A model generated the notes under the pieces. The model had not been told where the DNA came from. It ran no database searches and worked only from the letters and a program-made list of their open reading frames with translations. Shown in pieces: positions 7,322 to 14,406 of a stretch of 23,731 bases of DNA. Position 1 is the first letter of the stretch, and each line of letters begins with the position of its first letter. Made by a program: the position numbers and the translations under genes. The stretch comes from a virus. The DNA lies in the IMG/VR virus record IMGVR_UViG_3300020578_003265, positions 1 through 23,731 of that record. One strand, given 5' to 3'.

Positions 7322-8209
7322 TTATTCAGAGACGATGCGCTTGATGTTGCCAGCGACGCCCACGGCCACGCCGTAGATGATGCCGACTTCCATGCGGTAC
7401 TTGCGGTCATCCGCAGAATACCAGCGGCGGAACTGAAGCGAAAAACCAGACTCGGGATCGGTCACGGTCTCGATTTCGCCGGGGTAATTGGCAGGCGCGG
7501 CGGGCAAGCGGGTCGCAACCAGCAGACCTTGGTTAGTGCCGCACATACCGACGAGGTTTTCGGAGTTGCCGGGAATGTCCGTGTACTCGAAAACCGACAA
7601 GCCATGCACGCGAGGAATGCGGTTTTCCAAAATCACCGAGGGGCTACCGTAAGCGTAGGCTTGCTGCACCGAGGCGTCCTTGGCGAGGTTGGCGTAGTAC
7701 GATGGGTTGATAAGCAAAAACCGGCCATCTTGAGGCACGTTGCCAGAGGTCAGCGTGGCGGCGAGGTCGGCGCAGTCATCGGCGTCAAACGTGCCAGCCG
7801 CGCCAGTGAAGCCTGCCGCGCCAAAGTTGGCGTTGGTCACTAGAGCTAGTGCGCTGTCAATGATCGCGTTGGCGATGCCGTTGACGGCGGGCTTGATGAA
7901 GACCTCGTTGAGGTTGACGCTGCTTTTGCTCCACTCGCTGTCGCTAAAAGCGATGCGCGTGCCTTTGTAGTTCGACAGGCTGATAGTCTTGGCCGTGGTG
8001 GTCGCGTCCTGGTCTGCCGCCGCCGCCGTGAAATCCTGCGCGGTGGTCGCGGTGGCAACGCGAGTCGTCACGCTCTCACCCTGCGTGGCAACGTCAGAGG
8101 AAAAGTCGGTTGCCATCACGCTGCGCAGAAGCGGAAGCTTGGGCAGCAAAACGTCGAGGGACTGGGCCGCAATCGCGGCTAGATTTACACCATTGAGTGA
8201 ATTTGGCAT
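7322..8209 (-). CDS. Major capsid protein
   Basis: This 295-residue protein starts MPNSLNGVNLAAIAAQSLDVLLPKLPLLRSV. The layout suits an HK97-fold coat protein: helical N-arm, a 'QGESVTTRVATATTAQDF' strand region, a long spine-helix region (FIKPAVNGIANAIIDSALALV), 'DGRFLLINPSYYANLAKDASVQQA', and a beta-rich end with FQFRRWYSADDRKYRMEV-like sequence (here LQFRRWYSADDRKYRMEV) and a final GVAVGVAGNIKRI strand. Its position after protease and scaffold fits. It is shorter than lambda gpE (341 aa). No lambda gpD-like decoration gene lies before it. No Shine-Dalgarno sequence precedes the ATG, although the region upstream is A-rich. Confidence 0.85.
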   Translation of the reverse strand: MPNSLNGVNLAAIAAQSLDVLLPKLPLLRSVMATDFSSDVATQGESVTTRVATATTAQDFTAAAADQDATTTAKTISLSNYKGTRIAFSDSEWSKSSVNLNEVFIKPAVNGIANAIIDSALALVTNANFGAAGFTGAAGTFDADDCADLAATLTSGNVPQDGRFLLINPSYYANLAKDASVQQAYAYGSPSVILENRIPRVHGLSVFEYTDIPGNSENLVGMCGTNQGLLVATRLPAAPANYPGEIETVTDPESGFSLQFRRWYSADDRKYRMEVGIIYGVAVGVAGNIKRIVSE

Positions 8210-8230
8210 AGGTCAGTAGGTTTTTGTTTT

Positions 8231-8641
8231 TTACACTGAAAAATGTTTGCGGTGTTTCAGAAAGATGGCCCGTTTTCCGGCAGCGTCGGCTTTCGCATAA
8301 GCGGCCAGAATGTCGGCTTGGTTAGATTCGGTGGCCGTGGCAACCTGCAACGGCTTGGCAAGGCCGACGGAAGCGACTTGCTGCACGGCCAATGCCGCTG
8401 CGCGGGTTTCGACCTCGGCTTGAAAATCGCGGGCGGCGGTCTGCGCCTCGGCCAGTTTGGTCGCCAACTCGTTCCGCTCCTGCATGAGTGCGGCTTTTTC
8501 AGCGGCCAGCGCGACCATCTGGCCTTGCAGGTCGGCCAAGGCTTTGTTGCCTTCGGTAACGGCTTGCGAGCGTTCACCCGCCTCGGCGAAAGCCTTTTCC
8601 AAACTTGCCTTCAGGCTGGCAATTTCTTGTAAAGCTGTCAT
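8231..8641 (-). CDS. Putative scaffolding protein (coiled coil)
   Basis: A 136-residue protein is predicted to be nearly all coiled coil from residue 5 to about 90 (LKASLEKAFAEAGERSQAV ... EKAALMQERNELATKLAEAQ). A short C-terminal helical basic segment ends KRAIFLKHRKHFSV. Scaffolding proteins are typically helical with a basic C-terminus that binds the coat protein. The gene lies between the S49 protease and the major capsid protein. In lambda the scaffold Nu3 is nested in the C gene, whereas here it is separate. A coiled-coil capsid assembly role is the best reading. Confidence 0.65.
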   Translation of the reverse strand: MTALQEIASLKASLEKAFAEAGERSQAVTEGNKALADLQGQMVALAAEKAALMQERNELATKLAEAQTAARDFQAEVETRAAALAVQQVASVGLAKPLQVATATESNQADILAAYAKADAAGKRAIFLKHRKHFSV

Positions 8642-8653
8642 AAGTTACGCTAA

Positions 8654-8681
8654 GACATACTATAAGCCTGCCTTATGTCAA
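8654..8681 (-). promoter_or_regulatory. Weak candidate promoter before scaffold and capsid genes
   Basis: On the minus strand TTGACA (8681-8676) is a perfect -35 hexamer within the last codons of the protease gene. With a 16-bp spacer the -10 is TATGTC (8659-8654), a poor match; the overlapping TATAGT (8664-8659) has an unfavourable 11-bp spacing. It would yield a very short leader before the ATG at 8641. TTGACA here also encodes Leu-Thr of the protease, so chance is possible. Confidence 0.25.
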
Positions 8682-9497
8682 GTCTGCAAGCATTATTTTT
8701 TTTGCCCCCGCCAAATCGACCACCACGGCGTCGCTTAACTTGGCAAACGCTGATTCGTAACCCAGAAAAGTCTGGCCTTGCATAGAGTCCTCGGACACGC
8801 CAGGCCGGTTGCTTAGAACGTGCGACTTGAAAATTGCCGCCAGACTGTCAACCCGCTGCTGGATGTTGCTGGCTTGTTCGTCGCTGAGTGCGGTTCCGGG
8901 CACGCCCGCGCCCTTGTACTTGCCGGATCGGAAAACGCGCACGGCTAAACCCATCATTGAAGCCATCGCGCTTTGGTCAGTGTGCGCGACATAAACTCCA
9001 ATGCTGCCGACCTCGGCAGAGATTGTCGCGAAGATGGCTCGCGTTGGTGCAGCAAGCCAATAGGCGGCGGAACAGCACAGGCCAGCCGTGTAAGAGTAGA
9101 TTGGTTTCTTCTGCGCGGCTTCGGCGATGTAGCTGCCAAGCTCCGGCGTGCCAGTGACAAATCCGCCAGGGCTGTCAAAGTTGAGCAGCACGGCCCGCAC
9201 CTTGGGGTCGGCTAGAGCCGTCTCGATCTGCTCGCGGATTTTGCCCGTGTCAACGAAGCCAAACGCCGACGCAATCGCAGGGAGGCCAGTTGAGATTGTG
9301 CCTTTAATCGGCACGATTGCGATGCCGTCCTCGCCCACGGTCATTTGCGGCAGGCAGTCGCCGTAGATGTCGCAATCCTCGTCGTCGTCGTTGCTAAAAG
9401 AGTGCGGCACGCTTGCTTCAGAAACCTCGGCCACTTGCGCGGCCCAGCGTTTTGGGTCAATCAGCAAAACATCTTGCGAGGCGAGGGCAGCTTTCAT
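8673..9497 (-). CDS. Prohead protease, S49 (SppA/lambda gpC) family
   Basis: This 274-residue peptidase matures the procapsid in lambda-like phages. Visible family features are GIAIVPIKGTIS near residue 58, the strand-turn VRAVLLNFDSPGGFVTG (100-116), the nucleophile region GLCCSAAYW with Ser143, and RSGKYKGAG with Lys193/Lys195, one of which is the likely general base of the Ser-Lys dyad. An acidic N-terminal stretch (NDDDEDCDIYGD, 36-47) is unusual and may be a flexible spacer. The ATG overlaps the portal stop by 4 bp. The downstream scaffold is encoded separately rather than fused. Confidence 0.85.
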   Translation of the reverse strand: MKAALASQDVLLIDPKRWAAQVAEVSEASVPHSFSNDDDEDCDIYGDCLPQMTVGEDGIAIVPIKGTISTGLPAIASAFGFVDTGKIREQIETALADPKVRAVLLNFDSPGGFVTGTPELGSYIAEAAQKKPIYSYTAGLCCSAAYWLAAPTRAIFATISAEVGSIGVYVAHTDQSAMASMMGLAVRVFRSGKYKGAGVPGTALSDEQASNIQQRVDSLAAIFKSHVLSNRPGVSEDSMQGQTFLGYESAFAKLSDAVVVDLAGAKKIMLADLT

Positions 9498-10975
9498 TCG
9501 GATGGTTCGGGTTCAGTTATGGTTGACGGCGGGTTGGGGCTGCGTTGCTGCAAGAGCGACAGCGCGGCCTCGATGGTGACGCCGTGCCGAGCGGCGAGAG
9601 CTTTTGAGCGTGTGAGCAGGTCGTCGGCCTCGGCCTCCTGCTGGTCGCGCTCTTCCTCCCACCATTTGCCACGACGGGCGGCAATGTCTTTCATCGTCGT
9701 GAAGCCGAGCTTGTATTCCTCGCGGTCAACTTGGCTGGAATAGCCCTTGTCAGCGGTCATCTGTTCGGGCGTCTGGTGAGCAATTTTCCACCAGTCGGGA
9801 TTCTCTGGCAGTTCGCCCTCTTTAATAGCCTTGGCGATGCGCCACGCATCAATGCGCCTCGCCATGTATTGAGCCACGCACTGATATTCTGCGATGGTGC
9901 GTTGCGCGACTTCCATGACCATACGGAGCGACGCCCCGCCAATTTTGGTCGCGTCGTAAGTTAGCTCCACGGGCCAGTTGATCGCTTGCAATCCGTCGCG
10001 GGTGATTCGCTCCCAAAACTCCTGCGTGTTCTGCGATGGCCGCGAGCTTTCAGGGAACTCAATCTTGCTGCCGCTGTTGGCTCGGAAGATTCGCATCGTC
10101 GCGCCGTCGGTGCGTTCCTCATAAACCGAGCCGCCGTTGGCTCCGCTGCCGCTGGTAACTTCGTCCGCATCTAAATCCAAGCTGCCTTCCTCGGTGTGTT
10201 CGACCACGGCGAAGCTCGCTTCCTTCTTCAGCGCGAGCCGCAGGAACTCGAATGCTTGTTTCCGGTCTTGCCAGTCGCGGATTCCCGCCGCGATTTGCGA
10301 CGTGCCACGGGTTTGATCGGCAAAGTCTGGCCGATAATAAACCGCCAAATCTGCGGTGGAAACGTCGCGGGGCTGGCTGGCTCCGTCGTAAATCCGCCAG
10401 CCGATGACGCGGCCAAACGGGTTGAGGATGGCTCCATTGACTAGGAGGTTTCCGGCAAATGCCCCGTCTAACACTTCGCTGGCTTCGCCAACCGAGCCGA
10501 TGCGGTGCGCGGGGATTAGTTGGATTTGCGGATATTCGGACGACTCGCTGTGCGTGAGCAGAACGCCCACGTCGCCGTCGCGGATAATGCTGATAATCCC
10601 AACGCGCAGGACGTTTCGCCAGTCGTACATTCCACCCGACACGGTGCAGACCTTGTGCCACTCGTAGAGCAGGCTTTCGGCTCTCTCGCCCCAATCGCCC
10701 TGTGGCCGTCCATAATATTGGGGAATAAACGCATCGCCAATGGCCGTCGCTGCAATGGTGATGATGGCGTTTTGCAGCGGCGCGACGTTCGCGTAGAGAT
10801 ACCGGCCCAGGCTCATCAACTCCCGGTGGCCACTGCCAGCGATGGAGTTGTAATCAGCAGCAGCATTCCACACGCGAGGCGTGCGCGAATCCCAACGAGC
10901 CGAATCGTACAGCGTGTTGCCACGGGCGGCAGGCCGTCCGTACGCGTCCAGAATGCGAAAGGGTTTTGCAGCCAT
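9494..10975 (-). CDS. Portal protein, lambda gpB family
   Basis: A 493-residue protein of the length expected for lambda-type portals. Recognisable parts are an N-terminal region with RELMSLGRYLYANVAPLQNAI (about 52-72), the 'W..VLRVGIISIIRDGDVGVLL' segment (~118-140), IPAHRIGS, and a C-terminal half with 'INWPVELTYDATKIGGASLRMVMEVAQRTI'. It forms the dodecameric ring through which DNA is packaged and ejected. Its gene lies directly after the small connector gene (stop TAG at 10977, ATG at 10975) and overlaps the protease gene by 4 bp. The C-terminal tail is acidic. Confidence 0.9.
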   Translation of the reverse strand: MAAKPFRILDAYGRPAARGNTLYDSARWDSRTPRVWNAAADYNSIAGSGHRELMSLGRYLYANVAPLQNAIITIAATAIGDAFIPQYYGRPQGDWGERAESLLYEWHKVCTVSGGMYDWRNVLRVGIISIIRDGDVGVLLTHSESSEYPQIQLIPAHRIGSVGEASEVLDGAFAGNLLVNGAILNPFGRVIGWRIYDGASQPRDVSTADLAVYYRPDFADQTRGTSQIAAGIRDWQDRKQAFEFLRLALKKEASFAVVEHTEEGSLDLDADEVTSGSGANGGSVYEERTDGATMRIFRANSGSKIEFPESSRPSQNTQEFWERITRDGLQAINWPVELTYDATKIGGASLRMVMEVAQRTIAEYQCVAQYMARRIDAWRIAKAIKEGELPENPDWWKIAHQTPEQMTADKGYSSQVDREEYKLGFTTMKDIAARRGKWWEEERDQQEAEADDLLTRSKALAARHGVTIEAALSLLQQRSPNPPSTITEPEPSE

Positions 10976-10976
10976 G

Positions 10977-11225
10977 CTATCGGGAGTTAAACGTGCAAAC
11001 GGCGCGCGTTACGTGTGCGCCGTAGGTGTCGGGATCAATCTTTCGCAGGGCGTACCGGCATTCCTCCAAAACCTCTTTTACTGGCATGGCAAATTGCTTG
11101 CCCGTCGCGGTGTTGCCGCTGCTCCAGGTCATCAAGGTTTTGCCTTCCGTCACCAAAGCTCGCGCCTGAGTGCGGATTTCCAAAACCTGCGCTGCCGTAA
11201 AGTCGGCAAAAATTCCAGAAGCCAC
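10977..11225 (-). CDS. Small connector protein, gpW-position (82 aa)
   Basis: The frame begins with GTG at 11225 (MASGIFADFTAAQVLEIRTQ) and ends 2 bp before the portal ATG. It is 82 aa, mostly helical, with helices ARALVTEGKTLMTW and VKEVLEECRYALRKIDP. In lambda the equivalent slot between terminase and portal holds gpW (68 aa), a head completion protein; size and helix content agree but there is no clear sequence signature. There is no Shine-Dalgarno sequence, and a weak -10-like TATATG (11239-11234) lies ~8 nt before the GTG. It is the first minus-strand gene after the inverted plus-strand cassette. Confidence 0.6.
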   Translation of the reverse strand: MASGIFADFTAAQVLEIRTQARALVTEGKTLMTWSSGNTATGKQFAMPVKEVLEECRYALRKIDPDTYGAHVTRAVCTFNSR

Positions 11226-11233
11226 GGGTTGAC

Positions 11234-11261
11234 CATATATTAGCCGAACTTATTTTGCAAG
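11234..11261 (-). promoter_or_regulatory. Possible minus-strand promoter for connector/portal/capsid genes
   Basis: Minus strand CTTGCA (11261-11256), 16-bp spacer, TATATG (11239-11234). If active, the start point would lie at or near the GTG at 11225, giving a leaderless message. Its value is that the plus-strand cassette would otherwise lie between the terminase promoter and the head genes. Matches are partial, so confidence is low. Confidence 0.25.
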
Positions 11262-11309
11262 CCCTTTGGATTAGCTGCGCTTTAATCGTAAAAAAAGGCG
11301 ATTTACCTG

Positions 11310-11337
11310 TTGCAACGCAAGCGGCTTGCGCTATTGT
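11310..11337 (+). promoter_or_regulatory. Candidate promoter of the plus-strand cassette
   Basis: TTGCAA (11310-11315), a 16-bp spacer and TATTGT (11332-11337) resemble sigma70 -35 and -10 elements (4/6 matches each). The expected start point falls on or within 1-2 nt of the ATG at 11344, so the transcript would be leaderless. No Shine-Dalgarno sequence precedes that ATG, in agreement. The spacer is occupied by a perfect palindrome listed separately. Confidence 0.45.
11316..11330 (+). promoter_or_regulatory. Palindromic operator-like site within the promoter spacer
   Basis: CGCAAGC-G-GCTTGCG is a perfect inverted repeat with 7-bp arms and a 1-bp centre. It fills the space between the -35 and -10 elements, the classic place for a repressor to block RNA polymerase. 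Which protein binds is unknown. It could also be a chance palindrome. Confidence 0.4.
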
Positions 11338-11343
11338 TTAGCC

Positions 11344-11550
11344 ATGAAAACGAACAACGCAACGCTGGATTCACTGATTAACTGGGTTCGCTACGAAATG
11401 GCGAACGAAACGCCCCGCACGGAAATCGTCAAGATGGTGGCTGAAAGCCTCAAGAAATCCATCGGCGAGAAAATGCCGGAAGATATGTCAATTCGGCTCG
11501 CCGAATACGGCATCACCCAAGCGGAAAAAGAAATCTGCCAACTCCAATGA
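11344..11550 (+). CDS. First gene of inverted cassette, unrecognised (68 aa)
   Basis: The start is the ATG at 11344 (MKTNNATLDSLINWVRYEMA); an in-frame TTG at 11326 lies inside the promoter and is rejected. The protein is small and predicted almost all-helical, with three or four amphipathic helices (LDSLINWVRYEM, RTEIVKMVAESLKKSI, MSIRLAEYGITQAEKEI). There is no membrane segment or signal peptide. Its stop overlaps the next ATG as ATGA (11547-11550). It opposes the surrounding structural operon, so it is probably expressed separately. I cannot name a family. A small helical DNA- or protein-binding factor is possible but speculative. Confidence 0.6.
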   Translation: MKTNNATLDSLINWVRYEMANETPRTEIVKMVAESLKKSIGEKMPEDMSIRLAEYGITQAEKEICQLQ

Positions 11551-11921
11551 GTGACACTGCGAAGCAATACCTCGCCGCAATCGAGCGGCGGGGCAGATGC
11601 CCGCAAAAACAACAAACCAAAAACATGAACACACACACACACACACCCGGCCCTTGGCTGGCAAACGACGACGGCCTGGTCTGGTCGGATCACAACTCGC
11701 TCGGCAAGCAAAACGTCATTGGCGCATTTACTCAGGCGGACGCCGCGCTTATCGCCAGCGCACCGGAATTGCTTGAGCTTTGCAAAACGGTTTTGCGCCG
11801 ACTTGACCAAGAACACGGCGAGCGCATCGCAAAAGGCGAGTCGCGCCCCAGCTTTATCTGCGGAGCCATGCGCGGCGACCTTCGCGCTGCTATCGCCAAG
11901 GCGAAAGGAGGCGCGAAGTGA
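11547..11921 (+). CDS. HTPGPW / ADA.LIA.APELL-type phage protein with extra N-terminus (124 aa)
   Basis: The core from residue 27 (MNTHTHTPGPWLAN) to ADAALIASAPELLELCKTVL (about 64-83) matches a widespread small phage protein type that starts near 'HTPGPW' and contains 'ADA.LI..APELL..L'; its function is unknown. The upstream ATG at 11547 overlaps the preceding stop (ATGA) and adds ~26 residues, SDTAKQYLAAIERRGR..., which resemble the start of the next gene. An internal ATG at 11625 would give the usual short form. An (AC)9 run encodes THTHT right after that internal start. The stop overlaps the next GTG (11918-11921). Confidence 0.65.
   Translation: MSDTAKQYLAAIERRGRCPQKQQTKNMNTHTHTPGPWLANDDGLVWSDHNSLGKQNVIGAFTQADAALIASAPELLELCKTVLRRLDQEHGERIAKGESRPSFICGAMRGDLRAAIAKAKGGAK
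11629..11646 (+). repeat. (AC)9 dinucleotide repeat in a coding region
   Basis: Nine AC units run just after the internal ATG at 11625 and encode alternating Thr and His. A dinucleotide run inside a gene can slip by 2 bp and shift the frame. Confidence 0.85.
11904..11911 (+). promoter_or_regulatory. Strong Shine-Dalgarno site for the third cassette gene
   Basis: AAAGGAGG lies 6 nt before the GTG at 11918, near-perfect complementarity to the 16S rRNA end. It decides the GTG as the start. It is one of only two strong ribosome-binding sites noticed in the window. Confidence 0.75.
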
Positions 11922-12112
11922 ATTCGCTGGTTAAACAATATCTTGCGTTCATCGGCGCACGTGGCGGCAAGGCCGGGACGGGCAAGGCCAAGGCCAGGAC
12001 AAGCGAACAAGCTCGCAAGGCCGCGCTCGCGGGCGTGGCCAAGCGGCGGGCTAAGGCGCAGGCTTTAGCTCATAATCCTTCGCCGCCGTCGGCAGAATCG
12101 CGCCCCGGCTGA
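11918..12112 (+). CDS. Small basic KQYLAxI-type protein (64 aa)
   Basis: GTG start at 11918, supported by a strong Shine-Dalgarno site and a GTGA overlap with the preceding stop. The sequence MNSLVKQYLAFIGARGGKAG is followed by a Lys/Arg/Ala-rich helix (SEQARKAALAGVAKRRAKAQ). Small proteins with a 'YLA.IG.RGGKA' start and a basic Ala-rich helix are common in phages and bacterial genomes, without assigned function; nucleic-acid binding is plausible from charge alone. The last 62 bp overlap the 3' end of the large terminase gene on the other strand, a convergent overlap. Confidence 0.6.
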   Translation: MNSLVKQYLAFIGARGGKAGTGKAKARTSEQARKAALAGVAKRRAKAQALAHNPSPPSAESRPG

Positions 12113-13892
12113 ACGCGCTGGCATCCATCGCCACTAGTGCCATCAGCAAGCAGTCGCCGTAGTGATTGTTGCCCGAGTCGCGCCAACGCCAGACGGTGTT
12201 GCCCCGGCTTCCCTTTTCAGGTTCGCGCCGTTCGTCTTGGATCTCTGCTATAAAGTCGCTGCCCACGTCGGCGGGCAGTTCAAAAAGCGGCCCCTTGCCT
12301 TTGAGTGCGAACAGGTAAAGCCGCCCCTTGTAGCTTTCGTTTGACCACTCAATTCTGGTCACGCCTTTTGTGGCTGCGCCCTTTGTGCCGATAAACGGAT
12401 CAACCGAACTTACCCGAAACGGGCGGTGTACGATTCGTTTGCTTGCGTTCTTGTGAGCAAAACCGTCCTGTGCGCTGCCGCGCATAGCCAGCCAGTTCCA
12501 ACGCACGCACTCGCGGAGGATTTCGGTCTGCCGGTTGCCGTCGGCAGAGTCGATGAACACGCCGCGATTGGCGACTCCTTTGGCCGTTTGCAAGGCGCGG
12601 AGGTCGTCAAAGTGCGATAGCCGCCCGTAGTCCACAACGCGAAGCTCGCCGCCCTCGCGCAGTTGGCAGAGGGTGAACCGCAAGTGATCTTTTTGCACGT
12701 CCACGGTGACAATGCGCGTGACCCGTCGCTGGTCGTTTGCTGGCCAAAATTCGCCGCGATTGTATTTGCCACAGAGTCTGCGGATTTCGTTCTCGTCCGC
12801 CACGTCGCCAATGAGCAGCCACGGTTCGCCAAGGGTTTCGCGCACGAAGCTTTTAAGCGGCTCCATCTCGCCGGATTCGGCGCGTTCTTTCGCTGCGAGG
12901 AATTCGCACACGATGTCGTCCCACTTGACCCAAAGGGAATACGCGGCCCACCAGTGGAAAGACTGGACGCCTGGCTCTGGCGTCGGGTTGCGATCATAAC
13001 GCTCCAGGGTTTGCAGCAGCTTGAATTGCTCACTCTGGTAAATGTTTGCTTCGCACGACTCGCACTGATAGCGCAAGGTCTTTCTAAGCTCGGCCCAGTT
13101 CCAACGCCCGCTCGGGCGCGTGGTGTCGTTAGTGTCCCACACCAGCCCGCCCTTGTCTCTGGCTTCGGGAAAAACCACCGACTTCTCGCGGCCAAAGCGA
13201 AACGGCTGGCGGTGTCCACAGTGCGGGCAAGCCCAGTGAAAAAATGTCTGCGTGCCTTGTTCCCATTGCGCGTGAACGGTTTCGCCTGCGTTCATCGGCG
13301 TCGATATAACAACGGTCTTTGAGTGGCTGTATGATCGAACGCGCTTGCCGACCTTCTCAAAGCTGGACGGAGGCCAATCGCTAACTTCGTCGCAAACCAG
13401 CCAGCGCACGGGCGTTGACTTAAGTTTCGAGGGCGAGTTTGCCCCGCGAAAGTAGACTGGCATGGACGTGAACCGGACGAGGTTAAGCGTCTTGCCTGAG
13501 CGTTCGGCGGGCATTCGTGAAGCGACCTCCGGTATTCGCTCCAGCAATGGCATCAACCTCGCTTTTGTGAATTCGTCGCAAGCCTCCTCGCTGGCCATGA
13601 CCCAGAACATCGGCCCAGGAGCTTCGCAGATTGCCCACGCAGCAAAGACCATCAGGGTCTGCGTCTTCCCCGCCTGAGCCGATACCATTAGGACGACTTT
13701 GCGCGTGCGGCGGTCTTGCAACGCATCAAAAACGGGTCGCACCATTGGCGAAACGTCGGTGCGGTATGGCCCCTCGATTTGGGAAAGGCCGGTCAAATCA
13801 ATTTTGGCCTCGGCCCACTGCCACAGCGACAGTTCGGAAGGCGGGGTCAACCAGTCCGCCATCATGCCGTCTAATTTTTCGAGGCCGGTCAT
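12051..13892 (-). CDS. Terminase large subunit, GpA family
   Basis: This 613-residue ATPase/nuclease cuts and packages DNA. Visible motifs: adenine-binding 'FDALQDRRTRKVVLMVSAQ' region, Walker A SAQAGKT (71-77), Walker B WLVCDEV with Asp168-Glu169, and STPM (197-200). It has two Cys pairs, CPHC (222-225) and CESC (277-280), as seen in many GpA terminases, and nuclease acidic residues in TVDVQ (Asp398) and VFIDSADG (Asp448), then 'NNHYGDCLLMALVAMDAS' near the C-terminus. Length is close to lambda gpA (641). The ATG overlaps the small subunit stop by 4 bp. Family membership suggests cos-type or related cleavage. Confidence 0.92.
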   Translation of the reverse strand: MTGLEKLDGMMADWLTPPSELSLWQWAEAKIDLTGLSQIEGPYRTDVSPMVRPVFDALQDRRTRKVVLMVSAQAGKTQTLMVFAAWAICEAPGPMFWVMASEEACDEFTKARLMPLLERIPEVASRMPAERSGKTLNLVRFTSMPVYFRGANSPSKLKSTPVRWLVCDEVSDWPPSSFEKVGKRVRSYSHSKTVVISTPMNAGETVHAQWEQGTQTFFHWACPHCGHRQPFRFGREKSVVFPEARDKGGLVWDTNDTTRPSGRWNWAELRKTLRYQCESCEANIYQSEQFKLLQTLERYDRNPTPEPGVQSFHWWAAYSLWVKWDDIVCEFLAAKERAESGEMEPLKSFVRETLGEPWLLIGDVADENEIRRLCGKYNRGEFWPANDQRRVTRIVTVDVQKDHLRFTLCQLREGGELRVVDYGRLSHFDDLRALQTAKGVANRGVFIDSADGNRQTEILRECVRWNWLAMRGSAQDGFAHKNASKRIVHRPFRVSSVDPFIGTKGAATKGVTRIEWSNESYKGRLYLFALKGKGPLFELPADVGSDFIAEIQDERREPEKGSRGNTVWRWRDSGNNHYGDCLLMALVAMDASAFSRGAILPTAAKDYELKPAP

Positions 13893-14404
13893 TTCGGTTT
13901 GGGAACGTGTGGCATACGCGAAATCTCCTTGAGCATCGCCCGCAGCCCGTCGTTGACCCGCCCCGCTACGAAGTCGCCCGGCTGGTTGTGGCAGATGGAC
14001 GCCAGCCCGTCGCCAAAGTTGGCAAGCCTCGCGGTAAAGGCGGTCAGCACCGAGCCCATCGTTGCCGAGATGGTGTCCACGTCAATCAGCTTGCCCTCCT
14101 TTTCGTCGGCTTCCATCTCGGCCAGCCGGGCCAGCCGTGCTTTGGCTTCGCGTTCGCGGAGCTTGGCGGCTTCTAGCGTGCCGCTGACTTTTTTTGCCCG
14201 TAACGACTCGACGTAACCGCGCACGCTGTCTGGCATGGGCCAAAATCCGTGCCGAGTTCCGCGCTTGATCACGCCAGCGTCGGCAAGCCTTGAAATTGCG
14301 CGAGGAGATAAACCCAGCATCGCGGCCAAATCGTTGGTTCCTATCTCGTTGACAGGCATGGACATGGGTTTCTTGATCATGTTAGGGCCACATTCGGCGC
14401 GCAT
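13889..14404 (-). CDS. Terminase small subunit, Nu1-like
   Basis: A 171-residue protein with an N-terminal helix-turn-helix (NDLAAMLGLSPRAISRLADAG, about 24-44) followed by a winged-type segment, then a long charged helix (LEAAKLREREAKARLARLAEM) and the 'EGKLIDVDTISATMGSVLTAF' motif typical of Nu1-type small terminases. It recognises the packaging site and recruits the large subunit. The start at 14404 lies 2 bp after the previous stop. In-frame ATGs at 14380 and further on would give slightly shorter proteins that still keep the HTH, so the exact start is uncertain. It overlaps the large subunit by 4 bp. Confidence 0.85.
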   Translation of the reverse strand: MRAECGPNMIKKPMSMPVNEIGTNDLAAMLGLSPRAISRLADAGVIKRGTRHGFWPMPDSVRGYVESLRAKKVSGTLEAAKLREREAKARLARLAEMEADEKEGKLIDVDTISATMGSVLTAFTARLANFGDGLASICHNQPGDFVAGRVNDGLRAMLKEISRMPHVPKPK

Positions 14405-14406
14405 CG

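Noticed and set aside
12120-13880. Several plus-strand open frames within terminase
   Set aside because: High-GC antisense frames with no start context; the minus-strand frame holds all GpA motifs.
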